From: Callaeas wilsoni
Taxonomy: Eukaryota; Chordata; Aves; Passeriformes; Callaeidae
Length of the DNA: 64,000 bases
Assembly (NCBI GenBank): GCA_013398955.1
Contig: VWPU01010321.1
Location: 62,001 to 126,000, forward strand
Direction: 5' to 3'
The translations under genes were made by a program, and so were the position numbers. Positions 50,650-63,100 of the stretch are shown piece after piece; the stretch's first letter is position 1, and each line of letters opens with the position of its first letter. Below the pieces are notes generated by a model. The model ran no database searches, was not told the DNA's origin, and saw nothing but the letters and a program-made list of their open reading frames with translations.

Positions 50650-51995
50650 CTAAGAAGGCAGAATCTTACTGAACGAAAACAATAAAAGGAAATATACAAG
50701 AGGTAGAAGAAGGTACAGGGGAAGAAAAAGGTAAAATATTGTCTGGGCACTTAGGGATCAAATCAGGAAGGCCAGAGCCTGTCTGGATCTCAGATGTGTG
50801 AGGGACATTTAGGACAATAATAAGGAACTTTACAGTCATGCTATTTGTAAAACGAAACTCAGGAAAAAGTAGGGGTTCACTGATGTCTAGAGGGCACAAC
50901 AATGAACAGTGTGGAAAATATTCAAGTACTCAGTGCATACTTAGACTGGTAAGCAAAATCTTCTTCCAGACCTCCATATTTATCAGCAGAGATTTAGAAG
51001 GGGGAGTGTAGAAAGTAGTGGAGAAACAGTATGTTAGGGACTACTGAGAGAAGCTGAACTCGAGATCTAAGATAGTAGGAATTACATAAGGATGCTGGCA
51101 GAGATTGTGGATGGGATGGTGATATTATTATCATCATCTGTGAAAAAGAGTGGCAAACAGGGGAGGTCTTATAAGTGGAAAAAGGCTAACTCAGTGCCTG
51201 TTTCCAAAAAAAGGCAAGGGGGAGGACCCAGGATCTACAGGGCAGTCATCCTCCATTTAGTCCCTGGGAAAACTGTGGACCACATCCTGTTGAAATCCAT
51301 TTCCAAGTTTGTGAAGGACAAGAAAGTAATTAGGAACAGCCAACACAGATTTATCAAGGGCAACTCTTGCTTAACCAACCCTGTGGCCTTCTTTAGAAAA
51401 ATAATTGGCAATGTTGATAAGGAGAGAGTCGTGATTTTAATGAGCATTGATTTCAGTGAGGCTTTTGACACTGTATCTCACAGTATTCTCACTTGTAAGC
51501 TCGGGAGGTGTGAGCAGGACAAATGGGCTGCGAGGAACCTGTCTGAACTGGCAGGCATAGAGGGTAGTCATTAGTGGCTTAATGTCTGGCTAGCAGGGTA
51601 GTCTTGTAGTCTGTCCATCAGCACTGGGGTTCACATTGTTCAGTGTCCTCAGAAACGGCCTGAGTGATGACACACAAACCGTTCTCAGTGAACTCACGGA
51701 TTAGGGGCAGTGACCAACACACTGAATTGCAGAGTTCCAGCCTAGAGAGACCCTGTGGAATCTGAGAACTAGGCCAACAGATGCCTCGTGGAGTTTACCA
51801 AGATGTACAACGGCCTATAACCAGGATGGGAATTCCCACTCATTGGTACAGGCTGAGACATGATGAGCTGGCCACTGACTTGCTGAAAAGGACTTGAAAT
51901 TCCTGGTGGCGAGGTCAGTAAAGTGGACTTCTGGGTGAATATGAGCCAAGAACGTGCTCTTGGTGCAAATAAAGGAAACTGAATAAGCTTCATTC
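50650..51995 (+). mobile_element. Older CR1-family LINE, plus strand
   Basis: About 1.35 kb of the sense strand of a diverged CR1. The upstream ORF2 part is recognisable by AGAAGAAGGTACAGGGGAAG, GATCAAATCAGGAAGGCCAG and ATTGTGGATGGGATGGTGAT. The RT part (in the open piece 51092-51574) shows QHRFIKGNSCLTNPVAF and motif A (SIDFSEAFDTVSHS). After 51574 the frame is lost, but matches continue through CTGAGTGATGACACACAAAC and CATTGGTACAGGCTGAG to about 51990. Divergence is clearly higher than in the copies at 26.3 and 42.4 kb, and the wording belongs to a different CR1 subfamily. The copy lacks the endonuclease and is inactive. Limits are approximate by tens of bases. Confidence 0.88.
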
Positions 51996-52208
51996 GGGGG
52001 ATTATGGTCTACAGACTGGGGAAAAACAGCATACCCCTCTTCTTAGTCATGGGGAATCCACCTCTGCAATAGTGGGTCCTGTTTTTGTTCTTCCATTTCA
52101 AAAGACCTTGTGTGGAAAACGGAGAGTGTGAAACAGTGGGTTTAAAGATAGTCAGGGACCTAGGACATGTGATCTACAGAAACAATTTCTGGGAATTTTG
52201 TTTATTAT

Positions 52209-52275
52209 GCAGAATCACAGAACAGTTGGGGTTGGAAGGGACCTCTGGAGATCAGCTAGTTCAATCTCCCTTTCC
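52209..52275 (-). mobile_element. Short CR1 3' tail, minus strand
   Basis: GCAGAATCACAGAACAGTTG, then GGGTTGGAAGGGACCTCTGG and AGATCAGCTAGTTCAATCTC, is the reverse complement of a CR1 3' terminus. Only about 65 bases are present. Confidence 0.85.
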
Positions 52276-52320
52276 AAGATTTGACTAGACAAGGCCAAGA
52301 CTTGATAATAGAATATTCAC

Positions 52321-52384
52321 TGGTTGGATTGGGAGGTTGGACTAGGAGATCTCTGAAGATACTTTTCAGTCAACAGTTCTGTGG
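52321..52384 (+). mobile_element. Short CR1 3' tail, plus strand
   Basis: GGGAGGTTGGACTAGGAGAT, then CTCTGAAGATACTTTTCAGT and ending AACAGTTCTGTGG, follows the sense strand of a CR1 3' end. It could be the displaced 3' end of the plus-strand CR1 that fades at about 51995. Confidence 0.65.
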
Positions 52385-54719
52385 AAAAAAATCATTCATG
52401 GCTAGGACTTTTCTGTAAGTATATTACCAGAATCTAAAGCACAATGACCATAGCAATATCTAGATTAGCCAAATGTTCAATTTCTGCTCTCTTATGTGTT
52501 GCACAGTAGTCTTGGAGCTTGCAAATCTGAAAAGATTGTGGCAGATGGGTCCTGGCTATTGAACAGCCCTATCTGAAGAGGAACAGAAAGGAAGTCTTGG
52601 CATCCTTTGAACAAACAAAGAAAATTCCCTTTAAAAATATTTTTATACAAACACATAAAAAGAAATCTAACAAAAAAAGGAGGTGCTAAAAGGTAACAAG
52701 ATCTGATAAGACCGAATCCCTGCTAGTATGTGGAAAAAGTTAGATTCACATATTGTCTGCATTTTTCAGAATATGAAAGGAAGATACAGAGTATGTGCCC
52801 CTTGTAACAATACTAGGAAGATCTTGGCCATCTGTACAGTATGGGAAGGGAAAATGACAGACAGTAGGCAGAAACTCTCTCTTGGCAGATGATGGTTTAG
52901 CTTGAATTGTTACATCGTTACTGCTGATGATGTCAATAACCATCCATGGAGGCAAAGCTGCTGGTGTTTAGAGAAGTGCAGCTGATGCAGCATGTTGTAG
53001 AACCTTTCCAGAATGACCGTGATTTACACACCTCATGGCAATCTATCTCTCCTCTGTATGTGCCTACAGAGCAGACTCCAAATTACTGTTTTTGTTCTGA
53101 ATGTGGTCGGTGCTTCGAGTGAGTTGGTGTTCGAATGTACATCTACAGAGCCTGCAGAGGAAATTGAGCCGATTTTTAAAAAACATTATATAACAGATAG
53201 CAACCAAACTAGTTGAGAAAATAGAAAATCAACTCATGTGGAAATATGTGATATAGTAGCTGGATTAATTCAACTTCCTAAACTACCTCAAGAGCTGCTA
53301 CATTTTAGCGCAGTTTACACCTGTAAAATAAGCAAGGAAGTGTCCAGTTCCAGTGGAGAGATCTGCAATGGGGTAATCAAGAATAGACTTGTGATAAGGC
53401 TTCAGCCTGGGTTCATTCCAGAAAGCAAGACAACAGATATTTTCAAGATGGTCAATGTGTTAAATGCTGAGTTATTCTGGAAATGACTATAGATTAAATA
53501 ATTGCAAACATATACATGATACTCCATCAAATCAAAAATTACCACTTGCCAGTGATCAAGTCTCACTGCAGCTACATTTAAATTGCATGACTCCTCATGA
53601 GGAATACCATTATGAGGATGAAATCAATGGGAGTTTGTCAAGCTTCAGTTGGATTCAAACATCCTCCTGGGAAAGACATGTTGCTATAACTCTGAATTTA
53701 TAACATTGCCATCCATGACACTGTGACAACTTTTGCTGTAACATCACCTCTGGGAAGTTAAAATGTAAACATATCTCAATCATGCTGTTTGGAATTAAAA
53801 AGGGAGCAAAGATTTGAAATACAGAAATATCTAGATGACTCTGACTATGGAATAACTGGTATTTTAGGAGCAATATTAGTCTTAAGCCTCAAATTCAGAT
53901 GATGAAGAAAATTGTCTTCAAAATGCTACTTAAATAGATGCATAGCTAGGTCTTGAATTAGTTGTTATTTGAAGGGAGCAACTGTCCTAACCTTGTCAGA
54001 CACATTTTTTTTTCTTTGTCTGTGTGACTGTCAGTAGGGAGACCAGAAGAAAATTAGAAGTTGAACTTTAGGCTTTCTCTCTGCCTCCAGTGTCGTTTCC
54101 CAGAATCACTTACAAAGCAATTGCCAAACCCAGAAAGATATTCAAAACATGTGGACATCAAATTATTTCAAGACCGCAAGCCCCAAGTATAGTTACATCA
54201 ATATAAAGCACACGGATAGAACAGTTGGCCAATAATCCATGTTCTAGTAACGAATTATTCTGGACGCAAAGAAAAGTGGAGCTGTGGTGCCTCCTACTGG
54301 CTCTCTTTTTGTCTCTTACTCCTTTCTGCCATGTCTCATGAATGTTACCATTAGATCTCTGAGCTATTAATGTAGACGTAATGATGGTTAGGAGTGCCTC
54401 AGATAAGGTCTCAGATATGAAAGACTACAGCTATTTAAATTTAAAAGAAACTGAAAATGATGAAGGCAGTAAGTGACTTACAAATATATGTCCAACAGGA
54501 GCAAAGTATGCATTTTTTCTTACAATCCCACTTATCAAATGAATAGGGACGTTTTTTAGACAGATTATTTCATTTGATGTAAAACTGAACATGCTTTTTA
54601 CATTGATCTTACTACAAGACACAAAAATGTTCTTTGATTCAAATGTTGTTCTGATTCAAAACTAACAAAGCAGGATAACAAGAATAATTCATTTTTCTGG
54701 TGTTACTTCTTTTCCACAG
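52385..54719. other. No supported gene; three short frames in a row
   Basis: Short plus-strand frames at 53013-53216, 53238-53486 and 53464-53703 follow one another, the first two in the same frame. Their translations are mixed-composition but unrecognised. No repeat is seen. The polypyrimidine stretch TGTCTGCATTTTTCAG ending at 52769 looks like an acceptor, but no exon follows that I can support. Confidence 0.45.
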
Positions 54720-54772
54720 GCTGTAAATTGTAGCAGACATAATTTTAAATTGCTCTATGGATGAAGAGCCTG
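54720..54772 (+). CDS. Candidate 5'UTR/first-coding exon, possibly GTF2H2
   Basis: A 53-base block has splice sites on both sides. The acceptor TTACTTCTTTTCCACAG ends at 54719 and the strong donor CCTG|GTAAGTC starts at 54773. An ATG at 54757-54759 opens Met-Asp-Glu-Glu-Pro and leaves one G of the next codon. An in-frame TAA at 54724-54726 marks what precedes as untranslated. Met-Asp-Glu-Glu-Pro followed by a G-initial codon (Glu is expected) fits the N-terminus of GTF2H2, the p44 subunit of transcription factor TFIIH, as I remember it. p44 binds and stimulates the XPD helicase in transcription initiation and nucleotide-excision repair in the nucleus. I found no second GTF2H2 exon in the following 9.2 kb and no CpG-rich promoter upstream, so the gene symbol is withheld. 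Alternatives are an exon of another gene or a chance pair of splice motifs. Confidence 0.33.
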
Positions 54773-57093
54773 GTAAGTCATTATGTTTGTAGAGGAATTT
54801 ATGTCTCAGTACTACAGCATATATCCAACCTTCCCATGCAATCTGGATACAAGAGCATAAATCAACATGTTCAAAATGTTTAAGGAAATATATCTTTTAT
54901 TATTTAGGAAAAAAAACTAGTGTTATACCTAAAATTATAGCTTTTAATAAAGAATTAATCTAACAGTTGCAACAGCACTGTGTATCAAAACATGCCTGAT
55001 GTTGGTGTGGCTTGTCCTTCAGCCACGATGCTAGACAGGAACATCCCTGGAAAGGTACTGTGCAGATTTTCATAGTTTTCTGAAAACTCCAGGATCAGTC
55101 ACTGATTTGGGATGACTAGGCATTTTCTTGGACTGTACATACTCAGCCCAGCAGTGATCCACCAGTCTGTCCTGTAATTTAAACACACTCTCCTCAACAG
55201 CTCCACATGCTCCTCTTTGCAAATTCTATCCTCAAAGATAAATTTAATTCACAAGGATTTACGTAACACAGATAAAAACATGATCATTATGCTTAACTTT
55301 GGACTATTTGTCACCAAGAAAACACAGGAAAGTCATTGTGACAATACTGGATTTGGATTTAAATAAACGTGTAGCATGAAATAGCAAATATATACGAACT
55401 ATGTAGATAGTGGGAACTCAGAGCTTTCAGATCATAATTAAAAAGCAGAGCTACCATGCAATCTTTTTTGCTGGTATTTCAAACTATTAGTAGGACTAGA
55501 CAGGAAGATTCAGGACACACAGCAAACAGCTTTCACAGCTAACAGCTGCCATGCAGAAGAATTTGCATTGGGAACTTGAAATGCGCAAAAATTGTAAACA
55601 GGAACTAATAAGGGAAATCACAGCACAGATGTACAAGTGATCATAACATTCCTTGCCTGAGATGCAAAGATGAAAAAACCCCCTATTAATTCATAATCAA
55701 GCTTCTTGAACTCATTCAAGCTTTGGAGGACATAAAAACCCTACAGTGTAACAGAGGTTACAAATGCTAGACAGACTGAGTTTCTAGCCCAGAAAGAAGG
55801 ACAAATCCAGCACAAAACACACATGGTGTTTTGTACTGAATTTCATCCAAAGTTTCTCTCAGGCTCTGATTCCAGATTCTGCAGAGAGCTAACTTTTAAT
55901 ACCGTCAATATGTCTTCAGGAACATGATAAATTACTTGACAGGTTGAAGAGCCTAGGCACGCAAAGGTGAAGTGACTCAGATGCTGACTGTAGCTCATCT
56001 GTCCTCAACAAAAAGGATGCTTTCCTCATGCAGCTGCACAGACACCCTGCCGCTGCAGTCATTATTCACACGCATGTTGTCTGAGGACAACATCAATATC
56101 AGATACAACCACAAATGGAAATGGCTTCACGGAAGTGTGAAAAGCCAGATCTTTTATTCAGGGAAATGAACAAAAATGTTTAAAAATGTGTGTATGGAAC
56201 AGAAAGTATATAGAGGTTCTTTATCAGACTCGTCAATTTATTCCTCTTTGTTTCAGCCGTGGCTTTGTCACCATAAGTACTTGTGTCATCTCAGCCCTCC
56301 CCTTAGCCTGTTCGGTCTCAGCTGATAAGGCCTTTTGAACAGAAGTTACTTCAAATGAACTTTTTATAGCACCTGTTAAATGGTTACTTGATTTTAATAG
56401 CAGATTCTGGGCACTCTGTCAACAAAAATAACTTACACCACTGCTAAGCATGGCCCAGAAAATTACTCTGTTTTTTCCTAGCTTGCGTTTAGTCTTACAA
56501 AGGGCAAGAGTTATGTTGCAAATTGGTAAAATTTCTGGCTACCTGCTGTCTAGAATGGATTGTATTAAGACATTTATTGCATTACACCACACACACTGTG
56601 TCAATAACCATATAGAATGAGCATTGTCTTTCAGATGTTTTCTATAGCATTATGTTGAACTTATTAGTGTAGCTCTCAAACCACCATCATAATTAAGATA
56701 TTTAAGTTATTGATGCCATTTGTTTCTCATTTTAAAAAAACCCCCACATAATTCTCTATTTTATAAAAAACTCATGGAAAAATATTACTGACATATTTGG
56801 GTACACATGATTTTGGAAGCATTACTTTAATCCCCAGGAAGTAATTTAATAAAAATGGATTTTTCTACCTCAAGAGGTCTGAAAAAAACTTCTCATAAAT
56901 ATTGGATATAGAAATGTCCTTACAGTAACAACTGTCAAAGCTCCAGCTTAAGTAATAAAAAGCTTAATAAAGTTCACTTTTGATTAATGATACTTTCCTC
57001 TCCCTCTAATTTTTAACTAAATGCCATCTGCTAACAGCGTAATCAAGGGTCCCCCTACCTTACTTCTATAAATATCTGTGTTGTTCCCTCTAG
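54773..57093. other. Gene-free stretch (intron if the preceding exon is real)
   Basis: AT-rich sequence without recognisable repeats or further exons. Confidence 0.45.
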
Positions 57094-57162
57094 AAAGCCA
57101 CCAGAATTGCACCAGATGCGGGTTTGACATGAAGCCCTTCAGATTCAGATTTTGCAGCTTCA
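57094..57162 (+). CDS. Second exon-like block, unrecognised
   Basis: The acceptor-like TTGTTCCCTCTAG ends at 57093 and a donor-like TTCA|GTAAGTCT begins at 57163, bounding 69 bases. Only one frame is open across it, giving SHQNCTRCGFDMKPFRFRFC. That frame is the one a phase-1 donor at 54772 would select. The residues do not match GTF2H2, and the frame runs on past the donor to 57296, so this may be a chance arrangement or an untranslated or alternative exon. Confidence 0.15.
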
Positions 57163-60100
57163 GTAAGTCTGATTCTGCAGAGACCCACCCACTCCCTTTC
57201 CTTTTGTTGGCTCCAGCCAATGCTGTTGAAGTCAATGGGACGATAACTCGCGTACGTCCTTGGAGGGTCAGTCCTAATACTGGACACATAGATTGACCAG
57301 CAGCTGCTGCTGAGAAAAGTGAAATCAGACCAGTACTGTTGGTTTGCTGCAAAAGTTAAACTGCCCACTATCCAGGCACACCTGCTAAATATCAAAATGC
57401 CAAAGGCCTAATGCACTCCTGTGTTATGCCAGGTTTATGTCAGGGAAACCCTATAGGCTGAAGCAGGGGCCTTCATAGGCCCACGGGGTTAAGGATCAAA
57501 TTCCAGCTCTTGTGAGCCCCTCCCCTTTTCAACTCAATTATTTTAAAAATATTTAGTAATTGAGTTTCTGTTTTAATGTCCAGCCACTGTTGAAGTCATC
57601 CCATGCACTAAAAGGAATCAAAATCTCATTTATCTAAAAGGGAAATTAATCTTAAGCCTCCAATTTCTACAACTCAGATGATATTCAGTAGGTGTCAAGA
57701 AAGTGGAGTGGGAGAAAGAGCAGCTCCTCCTCCCTGAAGAGCAGAGGAAGTCCTGCCACAGTCTTTAAAGCAAGGGTATAGACAGCTGTCTTGGGAAGAT
57801 TGTTCTGGCTTCTGAAACCTTTCTGAATGGAATTGCTTCATATTGCATGATCCAAACATCAGAAAATATGGGATTTAAAAGATAAATCTTTATTTCAGTT
57901 TTGCTACTGATGCCTATGTGTTTACCTCCCTACTGCTGTGTGCCCTATTCCTGTCATGTTTGCCCCTTTGAACTTTACCTGTTGTGTGAGAGTGTTATCT
58001 TGCTATAGTTATGCCATAGTATCTAATTTGTTAAATACATTTTAAATGGTCTGATATGGGTGAATTCCTGAATGCTATACAGACATTCTCACTTTTAGAA
58101 ATTGTGATTGTTCCACAGAACTATTTCTCACTTTTGTACCTCATGATTTTCTAGGACATGTCAAATCTCTATTTTTTTTCTAGGAAAGAAGTCATCTCAG
58201 TTTATGGCAGTAATTGCATCAAATATAGACTGACTTGAAGTTTTTTTATTTCTTTCTCCTTCATTTTGTTATCCAGATATTCCTCATTGCCTTTGGGCAA
58301 TTCCTGTCACAAACAAAATTATTGTTCCATAGTGATATAACCACAGTCTGCCAACAGGAAGCAAAATGTCACTGACTGTCGTTGCTGTTGTGTGCAGCTT
58401 TTCCCAAGGCTGCAGGCCTGACAGCCTAAGTGATGTAAATCCTATCCACAGTCGTTGTCCCACTGCAATTAACAGAGCTGACGTTTACTGGTCTGAGCTC
58501 ATGAGTTTATGCTTTATAGCTGTGAGAGCAGCATTTCAAGGCTTTCCTCAAGTCTGTCCCTCCAAAGTGGGTATGTCCTTTTAGAAACCATTTCTCTGAC
58601 ATGTATCCTTACTCCAAATTTTTTATAGTCCCATAATGAAATACAACATGGAAAAAGATTTAGGATTCAGTTTGCCTAGCTAACATACAAAAATAATTTG
58701 GCAGCTGGGGCTCCATGGGGAAGGATGTAGGCAGGAAAAAACACAGACTGGGACATAATGAATGTTTTTAAAATCCTCACAAGCTTAGGTACTTACTGTC
58801 AAGACTAGCAACTGATGTATGCTATTATGAAAATGTTTCCTTTTTTATTTTTTTCTCTCCAGAATCTGTTTTTAAACATCAGTTGGTCACATTGAAAATA
58901 ATCAATGTCAGTTAGTCTTATCAGTTCACAACACTGTAAGTTATATTTTGCAATATAAATTATTATTTAAATGATATTAAGTAGCATTAGCGCTATGGTA
59001 ACAAGCAATGGCACATTTTGTACAAACAGATAAGCCTGCTCTTCCTACGCCTGTATCCAGGGTGCTGGGCTGAGTTTGTTCTCAGAGGGAGAAGGATACG
59101 ATTACTGAGATAAAACAAAATCACACACTACAGCCATTATGGTGAACGGGGGAGGGGAGAATGTTAAATGTATTTAAACTTCAGGAGGTTAAAACAGTGT
59201 GTGCCAAAAATCTCTAAAATGTCAGGATTAATAACAGCTGGAAGCAAGAGCAGAGCTGACTCTCCATTCCTAATGCATAATTCAGCACTTAAGGTGCCAG
59301 GATGTTGATTTATCAAGCTTTTTCATTTTATCCCAACAGCCCTCCCACATAATGGCAATAGCTGGTGATAAAGAGAGTACACAAATGTTAAATAATATAT
59401 TCATTTCTTACCTCTGGCATAGCCAAGGAACATTGTTTCAATGCCCTAGATTATGTCTCCAAACATGAGGAATATCTAAGGTATAGCAATTAAGCATAAA
59501 TCAATTAAAAAACTCCAACCATCCAAGGGCACACTCTTAATGAAATAAAAATTGAAAATCACAGTAATATGGGAGAACAGAAACTCAGAACAAGCATGTA
59601 GCTTTCAAATAAAAACCGAGCGCTTTTGAATGAAACCTCTTGCAGTAAGATCAGAAAGCAAGTCCTTTAGCTCCATGAGGTGTAAAATCTGAGGGAAGTG
59701 GCATGTGAGCGACACTGGCTGATTGCATTTCAAGCTGCATTTGAAGTCAGGACCTTCAACACTGAAATGTATGCGTATCCTACTCTAAGTAGTCAAATTC
59801 TGCTAATCAGCATGATGGTATGTATTCGTCTTTTGACAGCCAGTAGGGACGCCTCTTTGATGGTGTTTACACACCTCTGATATGGGTAAAGCAGCCTATT
59901 CTAAGCGTTTAAAAGACCCCAGTGCTATGTTAATGAGTAAAGTTTTATGATAAATGCTTGCTTGGGTTATGAATTCCAAAAGCATGAACTAAAAAGAATA
60001 CCAACCATAACTGGTATGCATTAATATATTTTAATGGATGTTAGCTAGAAGAGGAAGAAACCTTCCATTTTCCATCAGATCTCTTTTATATCAATTGCAC

Positions 60101-63100
60101 TATCAGTGCAAGTTAGTGCAGCATCTGCTTTCACTATCGCTGCCCAGAGGTAGGAAGTAGAGCTATTAGTTTCCGATAATATAATATTAATCTCTCTAAT
60201 GAATAATACTTTCTACATAAAGATCCCAATTATTTTTATATTACATCTATCCTGCAACAGAAACAAAAAATGGCAAAACATCTTGCTCCAAGTTTAGGAG
60301 ATGAGTTTACAGCAGACGCAAGAGAGCACCTATCACCTGACCCAGTCTGTGATCTCTGTAGGGACTTAAACTGACACCATGCTGGAGTCTGCCTTTAACA
60401 GGCTCTAAGCCCGCAAGTTAGTAATAGAAAGCTTGAAAACAGAAAAATGTCTACCCCACCACATGAATGAATAAGTGCCATAAAAATAACAAAGGTGTTA
60501 AATGAAAGTGTGCTTTGTAACCTAAACACAATGTTTTGTTTTATGAGAAAAGACACAGCATATGGGTCAAGCAGTTATCAGCCTTTGATTTGCATGATGC
60601 AGTGATGTAAGACTGTATCTGCTCTGCAGCCAGTCGTTCATGCTAGGTATAACAGGAGCTATAATATGGTTACCACAGTGAGAATAAATCCTCTAGATCA
60701 TTCTGGAAATCTGGAATAAAACCAGTAAAAGGATTATGGGAGTTTTCTCTGAAAGACAAGCCAGATATTCTAGTTTTCCTTTAACCCAGACCATGTTTTC
60801 TAATGAAGCACAACTCAAAGCCAGAGCCAGCAAAAAAACCCAGTCATAAAAGTGTGACTGAACCTGTAACTAATTAACACCTGCATGGAGGAGAGTTGAT
60901 CACAGGAGTTTGCCATCAGAATGCCACTATCTCAGTGGAAACTGGGTGGGCAGGGAAGACTGGGTCTCAGACTTATAAGGCACTACTGTAAATGCTTGTC
61001 AGTTCAAAATGAAGCCAGCATGAGCACACAGAAATATTTTTTGTAAGGATTGGCTGTCACTTTAAAACCAGACAGGGTATCTCTCATTGATGGTGGGCTT
61101 GGGCTTCTCTGAGTGGGAAATCTTGACAGGGAACTGCAGCTGACAAGGAACTGTGATTTGTGCACTCAAAGTGCTCTGGGGTCTGGGAGTGAGGAGTTTG
61201 GTCGAGCTGCTGATTGATGAAGAGTTTAGTCTGATCTAACTGCTGGCATATCATGGTTTCTGGCACAAATGGGTTGCGCTTGGGATGAGGCAACAATACT
61301 TCAACCCAGTATGCAGTGAACATTCAGCAATGCCTACAGAAAGCCAATTCCTGTCTTGCATGAGACAGTTGGAAGTTGGATTGATATTTGGATTGATCAG
61401 GAGGAGAGTATGTGGATACTTCAGATGCTGTGGGAAATGTAATGTCACTTTAATGTAACTTTCTAGAGGGGTCTTCTGTTTTCCCTTGCATGATGTGAGA
61501 GATTTCCTGAATTTACTTTTTTTACAATCCGAAACAAGTTACCTATGCTACTCTAGCAGGTGGGTTGGTAGGTTGGCATTTCCTTAGTCAGTGCTATCCC
61601 ACATTGACCCAGTGGGATACAAACAAGAAAAGGTCAAGAAAAATCCAATTGTAGAACTGCAAGTTATGCCTAGGAAAGGGAAGAGAGGAAAGATACTGTA
61701 GCATTTGCTGTCACTGTATCATTTCTAGCCAGGTCAAGGAAAAAATCTTGCTTCCCACCTTGATAAACCATTAGCAATAGGTCAGGAGTCAGCTGCTTCC
61801 TTTATCAGCACAGGGAGCTTAAATGTCAACGATTAAATGTTTCCATGGAGATCCCCTGAGCTTCACTAATGTGGGCACATTATTTACACCCACACTGCTG
61901 GAGAAATGAGAATGACAGCACGTTTTGTTGTGCCCCAGCATATCTGAAGCAAATGCTGCAGCTGGACTCTGAAACAACATCTCGGGACACAGAGCCACAT
62001 TGCGGAGATGTGAGAGACACCTGTTCATCTGATTTAGGCTCTTGTTGGAAAGAAGCAGCCAGCATTTTTAATGTTGCATTCTGGAGAGATGACTCCAGTG
62101 CAGAGGGATTGTCACAGCTGCTCAGTAGTAAAAAAGGAATCCTTGCAGGAGGCTGCAGTAGGTAGTACATCAACTCTGTGACCTACATAGGCTGCACACA
62201 CTTTAGTTGTTAATTTATTTCATCTGGGAAAGAGCAGATAAATTCACAATCAGAGGAGTGGAGGAATATCTTGTTTGTTCCAAATTGGTTCAGCCTGGTT
62301 CAAGCTGATTATCTTACATGGGAGTCACTCCAGAGTGACTTTCTCCATTAGTATTAATAACTGAAGTGTGAAAATTACTGACGTTATTTTGATGAATTTT
62401 TGATGAATGATCTGCCATTTAAATAAACTCATTTTCATTCCTTTCCACAAGCACGCAAGTTATGATGATATGGTCGTAAGTGAATTTTGATGTCATGTAC
62501 AAATATGTAGCATGTTCCGGAATATTTACTTTCCATCTGTGGTCATGTAGAAGGGATATTTTCAGGCAAAACAAAACGAAGTGCCATGGGACTTGCTACA
62601 GCACCTTCTGCAGCCTGAGCAACTGCATGCAGGTGGCTGCCAAAATCTTTTGATGTATGATAACCTAATAGAATACACAACTGTATATTTTAAGGCAGTA
62701 CAGGCATGTTTAGTGATGAGCAATAATAACCCCTACTTTCGATTAAAGAACGCTTCAGAGTGAAATTTCTCCTTAGACACTGATGTCCAGATGTGGTACG
62801 TTTTTCTATGGACTGCCCTTTTTTCCTCATAAGATGCAAAAACCATTGGAGACCCAACTGGCAAATATGTATGACAGAAGTATCTGAAATGTCTCTCAAA
62901 TCAAATCAGATATGCCATGAGCAGCTTAGATTCCCATCGCCTCCACTATCACTGGCTCTCACATAAAGTAGATCAGCCCCAGAGCCACACAGCCTTCTCC
63001 CAGTCCCTGAACTTGTTGGCTTAAACCAAATTCATTATACTTGGCTTTGCTGTAGATGCAGCAGGGACTAAGTAAATAGCTTTTCCCTTCCTTCTCAGAC

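Noticed and set aside
57180..57300. GAAGTCAATGGGA motif resembling an ancient amniote palindromic DNA repeat
   Set aside because: Only about 13 bases match what I remember. Similar short strings also occur near 6725 and 53625, so no element can be called.
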